Shown in pieces: positions 1-6,042 of a stretch of DNA of 10,182 nucleotides. Source of the DNA: Chloroflexota bacterium (GTDB lineage: Bacteria; Chloroflexota; UBA4733); assembly GCA_025449435.1 (NCBI GenBank), contig JANWJO010000239.1, positions 1-10,182 of the forward strand, written 5' to 3'. Position 1 is the stretch's first letter, and every line of letters begins with the position of its first letter. Made by a program: the position numbers and the translations under genes. The notes under the pieces are model-generated. The model ran no database searches, was not told the origin of the DNA, and was given only the letters and a program-made list of their open reading frames with translations.

Positions 1-1228
1 AGATAAGCCCACCGTCACGCAGCAGGGGGCTGGTCGAGCCCAGGTCGAGATCAGCATCGTTGAGGCTCTGCCAGTTGGCTGGCGCAAACCAATCGGTGAG
101 GTGCAGGTCGGCTGATAACTGCATGAGTGTGTTGCCATAGTCGAAGGTGCCACTGGAACTGCCGTTGCCGGTGGCAACGTAGATCTTTCCCTGGCTGTCT
201 ATGCTCGGGCCGGGTGGTGCCCAAATGGCGCCCTCGCGGGCCGTAGGCACCTGGTATGCACCGGTCGCAACGCCGGTGTGGGAGTTTGCCGCCACCACCC
301 ACCCGTGATACTGGCCGCAGTCGCCCCACAGGCCGCCAAATGGCACGTAGACCGTGCCGTTGTTGAGTGCCAACGCTCCACGCTGTTGCAAGGTGCGCGA
401 GTCCGCCCCTGGGGGGTCGATCACTTGCCGGTAATCCAGGTTACCCGTCTGGAGATTGAGGGCGACGATCTGGTGTTGCAGCGGCTGCACATAGCCGACC
501 GCGTATAACTGATCAGCCGTTAGGTCGATCACCGGTGTGCTCGTGATGCCGGTTGTCTGAATATCCCCACACGGCAACGCTGAGCGCGGGACTGGTGTAC
601 CAAGGTTGGTGCGCCATTCAACCGCACCCGTTTGTGCGTTGAGCGAATATACCGAGTTACCACTGGTGGCCACATACACGTGCCCTTGGTTGTACAGCGG
701 CTCGGCGTATACATCACCATCGAGGTTCGGCGATAGCCAGGTCTGGGTCACCGTACTCATGTGCGTGCCAGCCAGCGCCAGTCCACTGTGCGCCAGGTCG
801 CGGTGATACATCAGCCACGCATCGCTACCCGCTGAGACGGTCGCGCTGGAGGTGCTGGCCGGCGCAGCCGTGGAGCTCCTTTCGAGCGTGGTAGCCGTCG
901 CAACCGTCCCTGTCGCGGCGGCAGCACTCGTGCTCGTGGAGGCGAGCTGTGACGCATCGGCTGTACTCGTCGCCACCACCGACGACGTGGCGCTCGCCGT
1001 CGCCGGCAACGACGTTGCAACCGTCGCTGTGGCGCTCTGATTCGTACTCGCTGCACCTGAGGTACTTTGCCCCGAAGTGGTGGTGGACCCTGTTTGAGCC
1101 GGGGCCTGGTCGACGCTCGTGATCACCGCCTGAGTGGTTTGGACACTTTGTACCGGCGAGGTCACGGCGCCACAACTGGCCAGTAACAGCATTACGAGCA
1201 GAAGCACACTTCGCGGGTGGACGCTCAC
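1..1228 (-). CDS. Lipoprotein with S/T/A-rich linker and PQQ-like beta-propeller (3' end outside window)
   Basis: This is an open frame of 409 codons that runs off the left edge. Residues 1-18 form a basic then hydrophobic signal ending in L-A-S before Cys19, a lipobox, so the protein is probably exported and lipid-anchored. Residues 20-135 are almost entirely Ser, Thr, Ala, Val and Gln with no predicted fold, a flexible spacer. From W138 (WLMYHRDLAHSG) the sequence becomes propeller-like, with PQQ-type blades such as VYVATSGNSVYSLNAQTGAVEW, then IVALNLQTGNLDY, and KIYVATGNG near the edge. This resembles BamB/quinoprotein-like beta-propellers, which either bind PQQ or act as scaffolds; no PQQ ligand set can be verified here. 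The GTG start is chosen because GAGG lies 5 nt upstream and the lipobox falls at normal distance. It begins 28 nt after the nitronate monooxygenase-like gene, so cotranscription is likely. Substrate and partner are unknown. Confidence 0.82.
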   Translation of the reverse strand, partial: MSVHPRSVLLLVMLLLASCGAVTSPVQSVQTTQAVITSVDQAPAQTGSTTTSGQSTSGAASTNQSATATVATSLPATASATSSVVATSTADASQLASTSTSAAAATGTVATATTLERSSTAAPASTSSATVSAGSDAWLMYHRDLAHSGLALAGTHMSTVTQTWLSPNLDGDVYAEPLYNQGHVYVATSGNSVYSLNAQTGAVEWRTNLGTPVPRSALPCGDIQTTGITSTPVIDLTADQLYAVGYVQPLQHQIVALNLQTGNLDYRQVIDPPGADSRTLQQRGALALNNGTVYVPFGGLWGDCGQYHGWVVAANSHTGVATGAYQVPTAREGAIWAPPGPSIDSQGKIYVATGNGSSSGTFDYGNTLMQLSADLHLTDWFAPANWQSLNDADLDLGSTSPLLRDGGLI

Positions 1229-1256
1229 AGAAACCTCTGGTGTACGGCCGGGGCGC

Positions 1257-2228
1257 TCATCGCAGTAGTTCTGCCGGCCGCTGTCGCAGGGTGTGCTCCG
1301 CCTCGGCCACGATACGCCGCAAGATGTCGCCGGCTGGCTCGATGCTATGCACGAGGCCTGCAACACTGCCAGCACGCACTGGCGCAATGCTGCTATCTCC
1401 GGCCGCCGCCGCCTGGCTCACTCGCGGGCGCAGCTCCTCGCGCAAGGCCTGCACCTCGGCGTCGCGGCCCGCCCATTCGGCCACAAACGCATTGCCGAGG
1501 ACCCGGTCGCCAATACCTGCCGGGAACGGCGCTTGGCTGATAATGTCGTAGACGTGCGTGATCACAGCATCATCGGTACTGGATTGCACGATGCGTTGCT
1601 TCCCCCACGCGGTGCCAGCCGACTCTAGGCTCGCCACAAAGCGGGTGCCGATCCAGGCCCCCTCGGCGCCGAGCATCAGCACCGCCGCCAGGCCCCGGCC
1701 GTCGCCGATACCACCGGCGGCGATCACGCAAATGCCTCCGGCCACGTCGATAACCGCTGGCACCAGGGGTAGCGAACCACTGCGCATGCCGGTGTGACCG
1801 CCCGCCTCCACGCCCTGGGCCGCAACCACATCCACGCCCGCCCGTACCGCTTGCTGTGCCAGCGCTACCGACTGCACCTGGGCGAGCACCTTAAGGCCAT
1901 GCTCATGCGCCAGCGCAACGTATGGCGTTGGGTCAGCAAATGACAGGCTGATGGCGGCGACACGCTCGTCGATGGCTGCCTGCACGAGCGCTGCCGTGCC
2001 CGCTGCTGGCGTAATAAACCCCACACCAAATGGTTTCTTGGTGAGGCTACGAGCCTGCCGGATTTGCCCGCGCAACCAGTCAACATCGCCCTGCGACCCG
2101 CCAATGAGGCCGAAGCCACCTGCCTCGGACACCGCCGCAGCAAGTTGAGCGCCCGCGGCGCCGGCCATGGGGGCATTCACAATGGGGTGCTCGACGCCAA
2201 GAATGTCGCACAAGCGAGTGTGAATCAC
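1257..2228 (-). CDS. Nitronate monooxygenase / 2-nitropropane dioxygenase family FMN protein
   Basis: This is a 323-residue TIM-barrel flavoprotein of the NPD family, normal for the family. NAPMAG at residues 18-23 is the N-terminal substrate/FMN-face motif. QGVEAGGHTG at 138-147 carries the usual catalytic His (H145). AAGGIGDGRGL at 170-180 and GAEGAWIGTRF at 188-198 are the FMN phosphate-binding segments. Family members oxidise alkyl nitronates with FMN and O2; the related FabK enoyl-ACP reductases share the fold, and sequence reading alone does not separate every subgroup. FabK is less likely because no fatty-acid genes are nearby. The start is GTG at 2228, with a GGAGGGGGAG Shine-Dalgarno just upstream. 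It probably heads a two-gene unit with the downstream lipoprotein. A cytosolic detoxification role is inference. Confidence 0.86.
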   Translation of the reverse strand: MIHTRLCDILGVEHPIVNAPMAGAAGAQLAAAVSEAGGFGLIGGSQGDVDWLRGQIRQARSLTKKPFGVGFITPAAGTAALVQAAIDERVAAISLSFADPTPYVALAHEHGLKVLAQVQSVALAQQAVRAGVDVVAAQGVEAGGHTGMRSGSLPLVPAVIDVAGGICVIAAGGIGDGRGLAAVLMLGAEGAWIGTRFVASLESAGTAWGKQRIVQSSTDDAVITHVYDIISQAPFPAGIGDRVLGNAFVAEWAGRDAEVQALREELRPRVSQAAAAGDSSIAPVRAGSVAGLVHSIEPAGDILRRIVAEAEHTLRQRPAELLR

Positions 2229-2262
2229 GGCGCTCCCCCTCCAGAAGGAAATCCCAGGTCAC

Positions 2263-2278
2263 TGCCGCGATTATTGCA
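2263..2278 (-). promoter_or_regulatory. Possible extended -10 promoter for the nitronate monooxygenase-like gene
   Basis: Read on the minus strand, TGC-AATAAT occupies 2278-2270, an extended -10 matching TATAAT at five of six bases with the TG preceding it. No good -35 lies 16-18 nt upstream, which extended -10 promoters tolerate. Transcription would begin near 2263, leaving a leader of about 35 nt before the GTG. This rests on sequence match only. Confidence 0.35.
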
Positions 2279-2351
2279 TGAGGGGTCCGTGCTGCCGGTA
2301 CGTTTCTCTCATGGTTCGTCGTAGTAACTCCCCTGCGCCAGCCCCTTTCCC

Positions 2352-2369
2352 TAACAGGAGTAACAGGAG
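2352..2369. repeat. Two adjacent copies of a 9-bp direct repeat
   Basis: TAACAGGAG occurs twice back to back (2352-2360 and 2361-2369), upstream of the putative promoter of the nitronate monooxygenase-like gene. The 18 bp could be a regulator site or simple replication slippage; the two copies are identical. Confidence 0.6.
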
Positions 2370-2420
2370 TGCGCGGCATTCGGGGAATCGGCACGACGAA
2401 GCGTGCCCCTTACGGCAACC

Positions 2421-2443
2421 CGTCCCCCCCGCTAGGGGGGACG
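2421..2443 (-). terminator. GC-rich hairpin after the cysK-hypothetical unit
   Basis: CGTCCCCCC (2421-2429) pairs perfectly with GGGGGGACG (2435-2443) around a 5-nt loop, giving a 9-bp, almost pure G:C stem. It begins 23 nt beyond the stop codon of the small gene ending at 2467. There is no proper T-tract on the minus strand after the stem. It is therefore either an imperfect intrinsic terminator or an RNA-stabilising 3' hairpin. On the plus strand TTTT follows at 2458-2461, but no plus-strand gene precedes it. Confidence 0.45.
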
Positions 2444-2466
2444 ACAGGGGGGTTGGGTTTTCCCCT

Positions 2467-2844
2467 CTAATCCAAGCTCAACTTGCGGATTGCTTCGCCA
2501 AACACATCGCTCTCCTCAGCCAGGCGCTGCAGGTCGGCAGTGAGCTGGCGCACCCAGTGATCGACAGCGAGTTCTTCGTGCGACAGTGCCACGCCGCGCA
2601 CCGTTTTGACCCTGGTGGCTGCGACGTGGCCGCGCTGCTCCTCGATCACATAGTTGGCTGTGCCGATGATGATGCTGATCCGCCGCACGGGACCCTTGCC
2701 GAACATGCCGGCCCGCTCAATTTGCGTGCTCGCGGGCAACGCGCTCTGCAGCTTCGTCGCCAGATAACCCAGCAACTCTTTCCAATCGGCGGAACGCCGC
2801 ACCACCGCTGCTGCCAGATCGAATGACGAGGGTTCGTAACTCAT
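2467..2844 (-). CDS. Conserved-looking hypothetical protein downstream of cysK
   Basis: I do not recognise this 125-residue protein. It has no signal peptide, no membrane segment, no Cys residues and no obvious catalytic motif. The N-terminal third (about residues 6-36) looks helical, with WKELLGYLATKLQSALP. A central part with beta-strand character follows (RRISIIIGTANYVIEE), then a Trp-containing helical C-terminus (VDHWVRQLTADLQRLAEES). The amphipathic periodicity suggests a small cytosolic alpha/beta protein. The ATG start is supported by GGAAG 7-8 nt upstream. It begins 30 nt after the cysK stop, so it is probably transcribed with cysK. The coding frame is credible from its length, Shine-Dalgarno and balanced amino-acid composition, in contrast to the Arg/Pro/His-rich opposite frame. 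Any link to cysteine metabolism is inferred from position only. Confidence 0.75.
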   Translation of the reverse strand: MSYEPSSFDLAAAVVRRSADWKELLGYLATKLQSALPASTQIERAGMFGKGPVRRISIIIGTANYVIEEQRGHVAATRVKTVRGVALSHEELAVDHWVRQLTADLQRLAEESDVFGEAIRKLSLD

Positions 2845-2874
2845 CGCACTTCTTCCGCGCGCCAGCCCTGGTCG

Positions 2875-3816
2875 CTACCCCAGGTCACGAAATAGCTCGG
2901 TAGAAAGGTACCGCTCACCGCTCGATGGAGCAATGGTCACGATGAGCTTGCCAGCGTTTTCAGGGCGGGCAGCCACCTGCAATGCGGCGTACACATTGGC
3001 GCCGCTGCTGATGCCCACCAGCAATCCCTCTTCTTTGGCCATGCGGCGGGAGGTGGTCAACGCGTTTTCGTCATCTACAGTGATGATCTCGTCGATCACC
3101 TTCTGGTCGAGCACATCGGGGATGAAGCCGGCGCCAATACCCTGGATGCGATGCGGCCCTGGCCTCCCACCGCTCAACACAGCCGACTTCACCGGCTCGA
3201 CCGCGATCGTCCAGATAGATGGCTTGCGCTGTTTGAGCGCTTGCGATACGCCGGTGATCGTGCCGCCGGTGCCCACCGCCGCAACAAAGATGTCAACGGC
3301 GCCGTCGGTGTCGCGCCAGATCTCCTCCCCCGTGCGCTCGCGATGCACCTTGGGGTTGGCTGGGTTCTGGAACTGCTGGGGAATCCAAGAATTGGCGTGC
3401 GTGGCGGCGATTTCCTCCGCCTTATGGATCGCGCCATTCATCCCCTCGGACCCTGGTGTGAGCACTAGGTCGGCGCCAAAGGCGCGCAGCAATTTGCGCC
3501 GTTCCAAGCTCATGGTGTCCGGCATGGTGAGGATGAGCCGGTAACCTCGTACGGCGCACACCCACGCTAGGGCGATCCCAGTGTTTCCGCTCGTGGGCTC
3601 CACGTTGACGGTGTCCTTGTTGATGATGCCCCGCTCTTCTGCATCGAGGATCATGGACACGCCAATGCGGTCCTTCACGCTGCCGCCAGGTTGGTAGTTC
3701 TCCAGCTTTACCGCCACCGTAGCCGCTAGCCCAGTGGTGAGACGGTTGAGCCGCACCAGTGGTGTGTTGCCCATGAGTTCGATCGCATTGCTGGCGATCC
3801 GGCCAGTTGCAGCCAC
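2875..3816 (-). CDS. cysK: Cysteine synthase (O-acetylserine sulfhydrylase), PLP-dependent
   Basis: The enzyme converts O-acetyl-L-serine and sulfide to L-cysteine and acetate in the cytosol. With the chosen start it has 313 residues, typical of the family. Visible landmarks are [11 protein letters not shown] near the N-terminus, the PLP Schiff-base lysine at K48 in GGSVKDR, the substrate loop TSGNTG (about 75-80), the phosphate-binding GTGGT (182-186), the QGIGAGFIP segment (about 225-233), GISSGAN (about 268-274) and the C-terminal [11 protein letters not shown]. The frame stays open to an ATG at 3966. That start is rejected because it lies upstream of a perfect -10 box and adds 50 atypical residues. 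GTG at 3816 has AAAGGGG 9 nt upstream and gives a family-like N-terminus; ATG at 3843 lacks a Shine-Dalgarno. The residue before PGGSVKDR is Gln, where Asn is more usual. Confidence 0.93.
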   Translation of the reverse strand: MAATGRIASNAIELMGNTPLVRLNRLTTGLAATVAVKLENYQPGGSVKDRIGVSMILDAEERGIINKDTVNVEPTSGNTGIALAWVCAVRGYRLILTMPDTMSLERRKLLRAFGADLVLTPGSEGMNGAIHKAEEIAATHANSWIPQQFQNPANPKVHRERTGEEIWRDTDGAVDIFVAAVGTGGTITGVSQALKQRKPSIWTIAVEPVKSAVLSGGRPGPHRIQGIGAGFIPDVLDQKVIDEIITVDDENALTTSRRMAKEEGLLVGISSGANVYAALQVAARPENAGKLIVTIAPSSGERYLSTELFRDLG

Positions 3817-3947
3817 GAAGGTGATCCCCTTTCCCCCATACATCCGCCCGCAGCGAGCGGCATATGCGCTGGTTGACCTAGGCATCGCCCTTCCCATCGT
3901 GGGTTGCGATCGACTGGGCGTTGGATCCCGGGCAACGGCACATGTCC

Positions 3948-3960
3948 GACTCGAATTATA
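3948..3960 (-). promoter_or_regulatory. Probable cysK promoter with consensus -10
   Basis: On the minus strand a perfect TATAAT lies at 3960-3955. The -35 region is poor: AGCAAC or TAGCAA at 17-18 nt spacing. Transcription would start near 3948, giving a leader of about 130 nt before the GTG at 3816. I saw no recognisable SAM or T-box consensus in that leader. Confidence 0.55.
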
Positions 3961-3983
3961 GGGCACGGCTACTTATAGTTGCT

Positions 3984-4012
3984 ATGACGTCCCGCAACGT
4001 TAAGCGCATAAT
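3984..4012 (+). promoter_or_regulatory. Possible promoter for the dehydrogenase-like gene
   Basis: ATGACG (3984-3989, four of six matches to TTGACA) is followed after exactly 17 nt by CATAAT (4007-4012, five of six matches to TATAAT). Transcription would start near 4019, about 68 nt before the TTG start. It lies back to back with the cysK promoter, so both genes could respond to one regulator; no operator palindrome was identified. Confidence 0.4.
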
Positions 4013-4074
4013 GAACGCCTGGGCCGCCGGAAGGTACGTATGCCGGTGCCTGCCCACGCGATTCGCCAATGCGC

Positions 4075-4081
4075 AAGGAGG
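4075..4081 (+). promoter_or_regulatory. Perfect Shine-Dalgarno AAGGAGG that decides a TTG start
   Basis: AAGGAGG ends 5 nt before an in-frame TTG at 4087. The in-frame ATG at 4069 has no Shine-Dalgarno of its own, and starting there would place this site inside the coding region. The TTG is therefore the more likely initiation codon. Confidence 0.7.
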
Positions 4082-4086
4082 CTGCG

Positions 4087-4929
4087 TTGCTTCGACCTGA
4101 TGGACACACCCAGGGCGGCCAGCAGCAAGCCCCTGCGCACACGGGGACTGATGGGCCCCACGCTGTGCAGACCGTCGGCGTCATTGGGCTGAACCCAGTG
4201 GGCCGTATGCTCGCTGCACGCTTGGCGCAGCGCGGCTACCGGGTGCTCGGGTACGCGACTGGGGCAGAGCAGCCCGACGCTCCTGGTGCGGGGATTGAAC
4301 AGGTCGCGACCGCCTTTTACCTCACCTCGGCGAGCGACGTAGTGCTGCTGGCAATCGCCACCCTGGACGGTGCCCGTGCGGCGCTGGAAGGCCCGGAAGG
4401 CGTCTTCTCGGCGCTGGCGCCAGGGCAAGTGGTGATCGATGTCTGCTCGTCGTCGCCATCCGCAGCGCAGCGATGGGCGACCTTAGCGCGCGAACGCGCA
4501 GGCTGGTACCTCGATGTGCCGCTGTGCCAGGCCGGCGAGGACCTGTACGCACCCGCCGGCGGCGATCAAGCAGCGTATGAGGTTGCGCAGCCCGTTTTGC
4601 GTGCTATCGCCAGCCAGGTTGCGCACGTCGGGCCGAGCGGTGCAGGTGCAACAGCTCGCCTGCTGGTGCAAATCATTGCTGGTGCGTTCGCAGCTGCACG
4701 CGACGAGGGATTGGTGCTCGCGCACCACATCGGAGTCGATGTGGAAGCCGTCACAACCATGATGCCGGGCCTCCTTGGCGTGGGCGGTAGCATCACCGGC
4801 ATCGGCGGGGAGCCGGCAGCCCTGGCCGATTTCGGCCATGCGCTAGACCTGGCTCAAGAGCTCCGGGTGCCCACGCCAATCACCGCCCTATTGAACGAGC
4901 ACTTCAAGCGACGGCTGGCGCAACAGTGA
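4087..4929 (+). CDS. 3-hydroxyisobutyrate dehydrogenase-family protein with altered active site
   Basis: This is a 280-residue protein with a Rossmann N-terminal domain (TVGVIGLNPVG, about 29-39; DVVLLAIATLDGA, about 84-96; VVIDVCSSSPS, about 115-125) and a helical C-terminal domain. This is the layout of beta-hydroxyacid dehydrogenases such as 3-hydroxyisobutyrate or tartronate semialdehyde reductase. Several key features differ. The dinucleotide motif reads GLNPVG instead of GLGxMG. The substrate motif expected as APVSGG reads VPLCQAG, and about six residues are missing after it. The catalytic Lys expected in GxGxxxK is Arg (R191 in GAGATARLLVQ), and the following Asn is Gln. The C-terminal domain also appears shortened. 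It may bind NAD(P) without the usual chemistry, or act on another substrate. Start alternatives are ATG at 4069 (no Shine-Dalgarno) and GTG at 4165, which would give a compact MQTVGVIGL N-terminus. No partner gene is obvious. Confidence 0.8.
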   Translation: MLRPDGHTQGGQQQAPAHTGTDGPHAVQTVGVIGLNPVGRMLAARLAQRGYRVLGYATGAEQPDAPGAGIEQVATAFYLTSASDVVLLAIATLDGARAALEGPEGVFSALAPGQVVIDVCSSSPSAAQRWATLARERAGWYLDVPLCQAGEDLYAPAGGDQAAYEVAQPVLRAIASQVAHVGPSGAGATARLLVQIIAGAFAAARDEGLVLAHHIGVDVEAVTTMMPGLLGVGGSITGIGGEPAALADFGHALDLAQELRVPTPITALLNEHFKRRLAQQ

Positions 4930-5237
4930 GCGGCCCCGCCAAATGTTTCAATGTCGTTACACTCGTTCATACATCATTCGGGTGTCCTTCATTCAGAGGC
5001 CCAGTGGTAGCCCGTTAGGGTCGCATAAATACGCAATTGCCTAGGGGAAAGCGAACTATTCGCTACAGATGTCGCACTGAAGAGCCTATCACCGTAGTAC
5101 CCCTAGCCGGAATCTGTTACATTTGCGCCACAACGTTGACAGTGCCGTCACATGTTGATCCGATGACCAAGCCGCAATGTCCGGTTGACGTTACCTTGGG
5201 CTTTGTGGCGACGTGTAGGCTGTGTAGGCCGTAGGCA
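4930..5237. other. Intergenic stretch without a convincing gene
   Basis: This roughly 300-nt stretch lies between two plus-strand genes and looks lower in GC than its surroundings. It holds a small perfect inverted repeat, GCGAA-cta-TTCGC (about 5051-5063), and two TTGAC-type hexamers (near 5137 and 5185) that could be -35 elements for the zinc-ribbon gene, though neither has a good -10 at 16-18 nt. A 65-codon frame opening with TTG at 5037 and ending at 5234 contains two CxxC pairs. It lacks a Shine-Dalgarno and uses rare codons (AGG, AGA, CTA), so I do not call it as a gene. No tRNA or terminator with a T-tract was seen. Confidence 0.5.
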
Positions 5238-5576
5238 ATGAAGGCTGGTGCACCAGTGATCTTCGAGGACATCCGAAAAAAGTGTCGCGACTGCGCTGAG
5301 GAGTTTGTCTTCTCCGCTGCCGAGCAGGAACACTATGCACAGCTTGGCTTGGTGAACCAGCCGCAACGCTGCCCAGCCTGCCGCGCCAATCGCCGGCGCG
5401 AAAAGCAGGGATTGGCGCCACGCTCGATGCACCAAACCGTGTGCGCACAGTGTGGCTTGCCCACTGTGGTGCCGTTCCTCCCCCGCAACGTCAAGCCCGT
5501 GTATTGCAGTAAGTGCTTTGAGCAGGTCCGGCTGATGCCGCGCGTGGAAGAGAAAGAGCCCGTAGGCGCGATCTAG
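5238..5576 (+). CDS. Double zinc-ribbon protein (zf-trcl plus CxxC-x17-CxxC domains)
   Basis: This 112-residue protein has eight cysteines in four CxxC pairs. The N-terminal ribbon uses C16/C19 (CRDC) and C45/C48 (CPAC) and has the family signature EFVFSAAEQEHY followed by QPQRCPACRANRRR, matching the 'probable zinc-ribbon' (zf-trcl) type. The second uses C69/C72 (CAQC) and C90/C93 (CSKC), separated by exactly 17 residues, the defining spacing of the CxxC-x17-CxxC domain. A basic linker joins the two. Such proteins are probably zinc-binding and may contact nucleic acid or protein; no specific function is established. The start at ATG 5238 has only a weak Shine-Dalgarno, and GTG at 5256 would give MIFEDIRKKC. 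It converges on rpsI, and its stop codon lies inside the operon terminator hairpin. Confidence 0.85.
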   Translation: MKAGAPVIFEDIRKKCRDCAEEFVFSAAEQEHYAQLGLVNQPQRCPACRANRRREKQGLAPRSMHQTVCAQCGLPTVVPFLPRNVKPVYCSKCFEQVRLMPRVEEKEPVGAI

Positions 5577-5594
5577 CTCATCGCTCCTACGGGC
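5548..5594 (-). terminator. Intrinsic terminator of the ribosomal-protein operon
   Basis: Arms 5558-5572 and 5580-5594 pair at 14 of 15 positions (one mismatch) around a 7-nt loop. On the minus strand the stem is followed directly by TCTTTCTCTT (5557-5548), a T-rich tail suited to terminating transcription after rpsI, about 35 nt past its stop. The hairpin includes the last codons and the TAG stop of the convergent zinc-ribbon gene. The same stem may also limit plus-strand transcription, although no T-tract follows on that side. Confidence 0.75.
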
Positions 5595-5602
5595 CCCCCG
5601 GC

Positions 5603-5623
5603 TGGGCGGCAGAGCGCCGCCCA
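5603..5623 (-). terminator. Second short GC hairpin just after rpsI
   Basis: TGGGCGGC (5603-5610) and GCCGCCCA (5616-5623) form an 8-bp perfect stem with a 5-nt loop, starting 6 nt beyond the rpsI stop. No T-tract follows. It may be a first pausing or RNA 3'-end protecting element in tandem with the stronger terminator at 5548-5594. Confidence 0.45.
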
Positions 5624-5629
5624 ATGCTG

Positions 5630-6025
5630 CTAGCGCTTGGTGTACTGAGGAGCCTTGCGGGCACGCTTGAGTCCGAACTTCTTGCGTTCTTTGACCCGCG
5701 CATCCCGCGTCACATAGCCAGCACGCCGCAACGCGGGCTTCAGCGTTTCGTCCATCGCGATCAAGGCGCGCGTGACGCCGTGACGGATGGCCCCCGCCTG
5801 TCCAGCGATACCGCCCCCTACCACCTTAACGCTGGTATTAAACTTGCCGTTGAGATCAACCGCGCCGAGCGCCTCGAGTGCCACACTGCGCAGCGATACC
5901 CGGCCAAAGTAGTCTTCCAGCGTTCTGCCGTTTATCGAGACGCTGCCGGTGCCAGGGTACAAGCGCACGCGCGCCACCGAGGACTTGCGGCGGCCGGTAC
6001 CGTAGAAATAGCGCTGCATTGCCAT
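5630..6025 (-). CDS. rpsI: 30S ribosomal protein uS9 (S9)
   Basis: This 131-residue protein of the small-subunit head contacts P-site tRNA through its C-terminal tail. The family hallmarks are [19 protein letters not shown] at the start, [21 protein letters not shown] in the middle, and the basic C-terminus [19 protein letters not shown]. The end is TKR where SKR is commonest. It is a normal length for the family. ATG at 6025 is used, with AGAGGGA about 11 nt upstream; an ATG two codons later (6019) is possible. It follows rplM by 17 nt and is the last gene of the operon, with two hairpins beyond it. Confidence 0.97.
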   Translation of the reverse strand: MAMQRYFYGTGRRKSSVARVRLYPGTGSVSINGRTLEDYFGRVSLRSVALEALGAVDLNGKFNTSVKVVGGGIAGQAGAIRHGVTRALIAMDETLKPALRRAGYVTRDARVKERKKFGLKRARKAPQYTKR

Positions 6026-6042
6026 GTGGCTGATTCCCTCTG

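Noticed and set aside
840..1060. Possible tandem repeat or CRISPR-like array because of repeated ACG/GTC triplets
   Set aside because: The repetition reflects Ser/Thr/Ala codons; no regular unit length or spacer pattern exists.
825..1175. Minus-strand frames of 80-116 codons within the lipoprotein linker
   Set aside because: They are out-of-frame readings of the low-complexity Ser/Thr/Ala coding region; the lipoprotein frame is continuous through it from 1228 to the window edge.
2278..2826. A 182-codon plus-strand open frame
   Set aside because: It is antisense to the small gene after cysK and crosses its hairpin; composition is His/Arg/Pro-rich with no Shine-Dalgarno.
2933..3544. A 203-codon plus-strand open frame
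   Set aside because: It lies entirely antisense to cysK, with Ser/Pro/Arg-rich composition typical of shadow frames in GC-rich DNA.
3817..3948. T-box or SAM riboswitch in the cysK leader
   Set aside because: I could not find the conserved T-box GGTGGNACCGCG-like motif or a SAM-I core; only weak short stems were seen.
3817..3966. N-terminal extension of cysK back to ATG 3966, possibly a targeting peptide
   Set aside because: The perfect -10 box at 3955-3960 would put transcription start downstream of that codon, and a better Shine-Dalgarno precedes GTG 3816.
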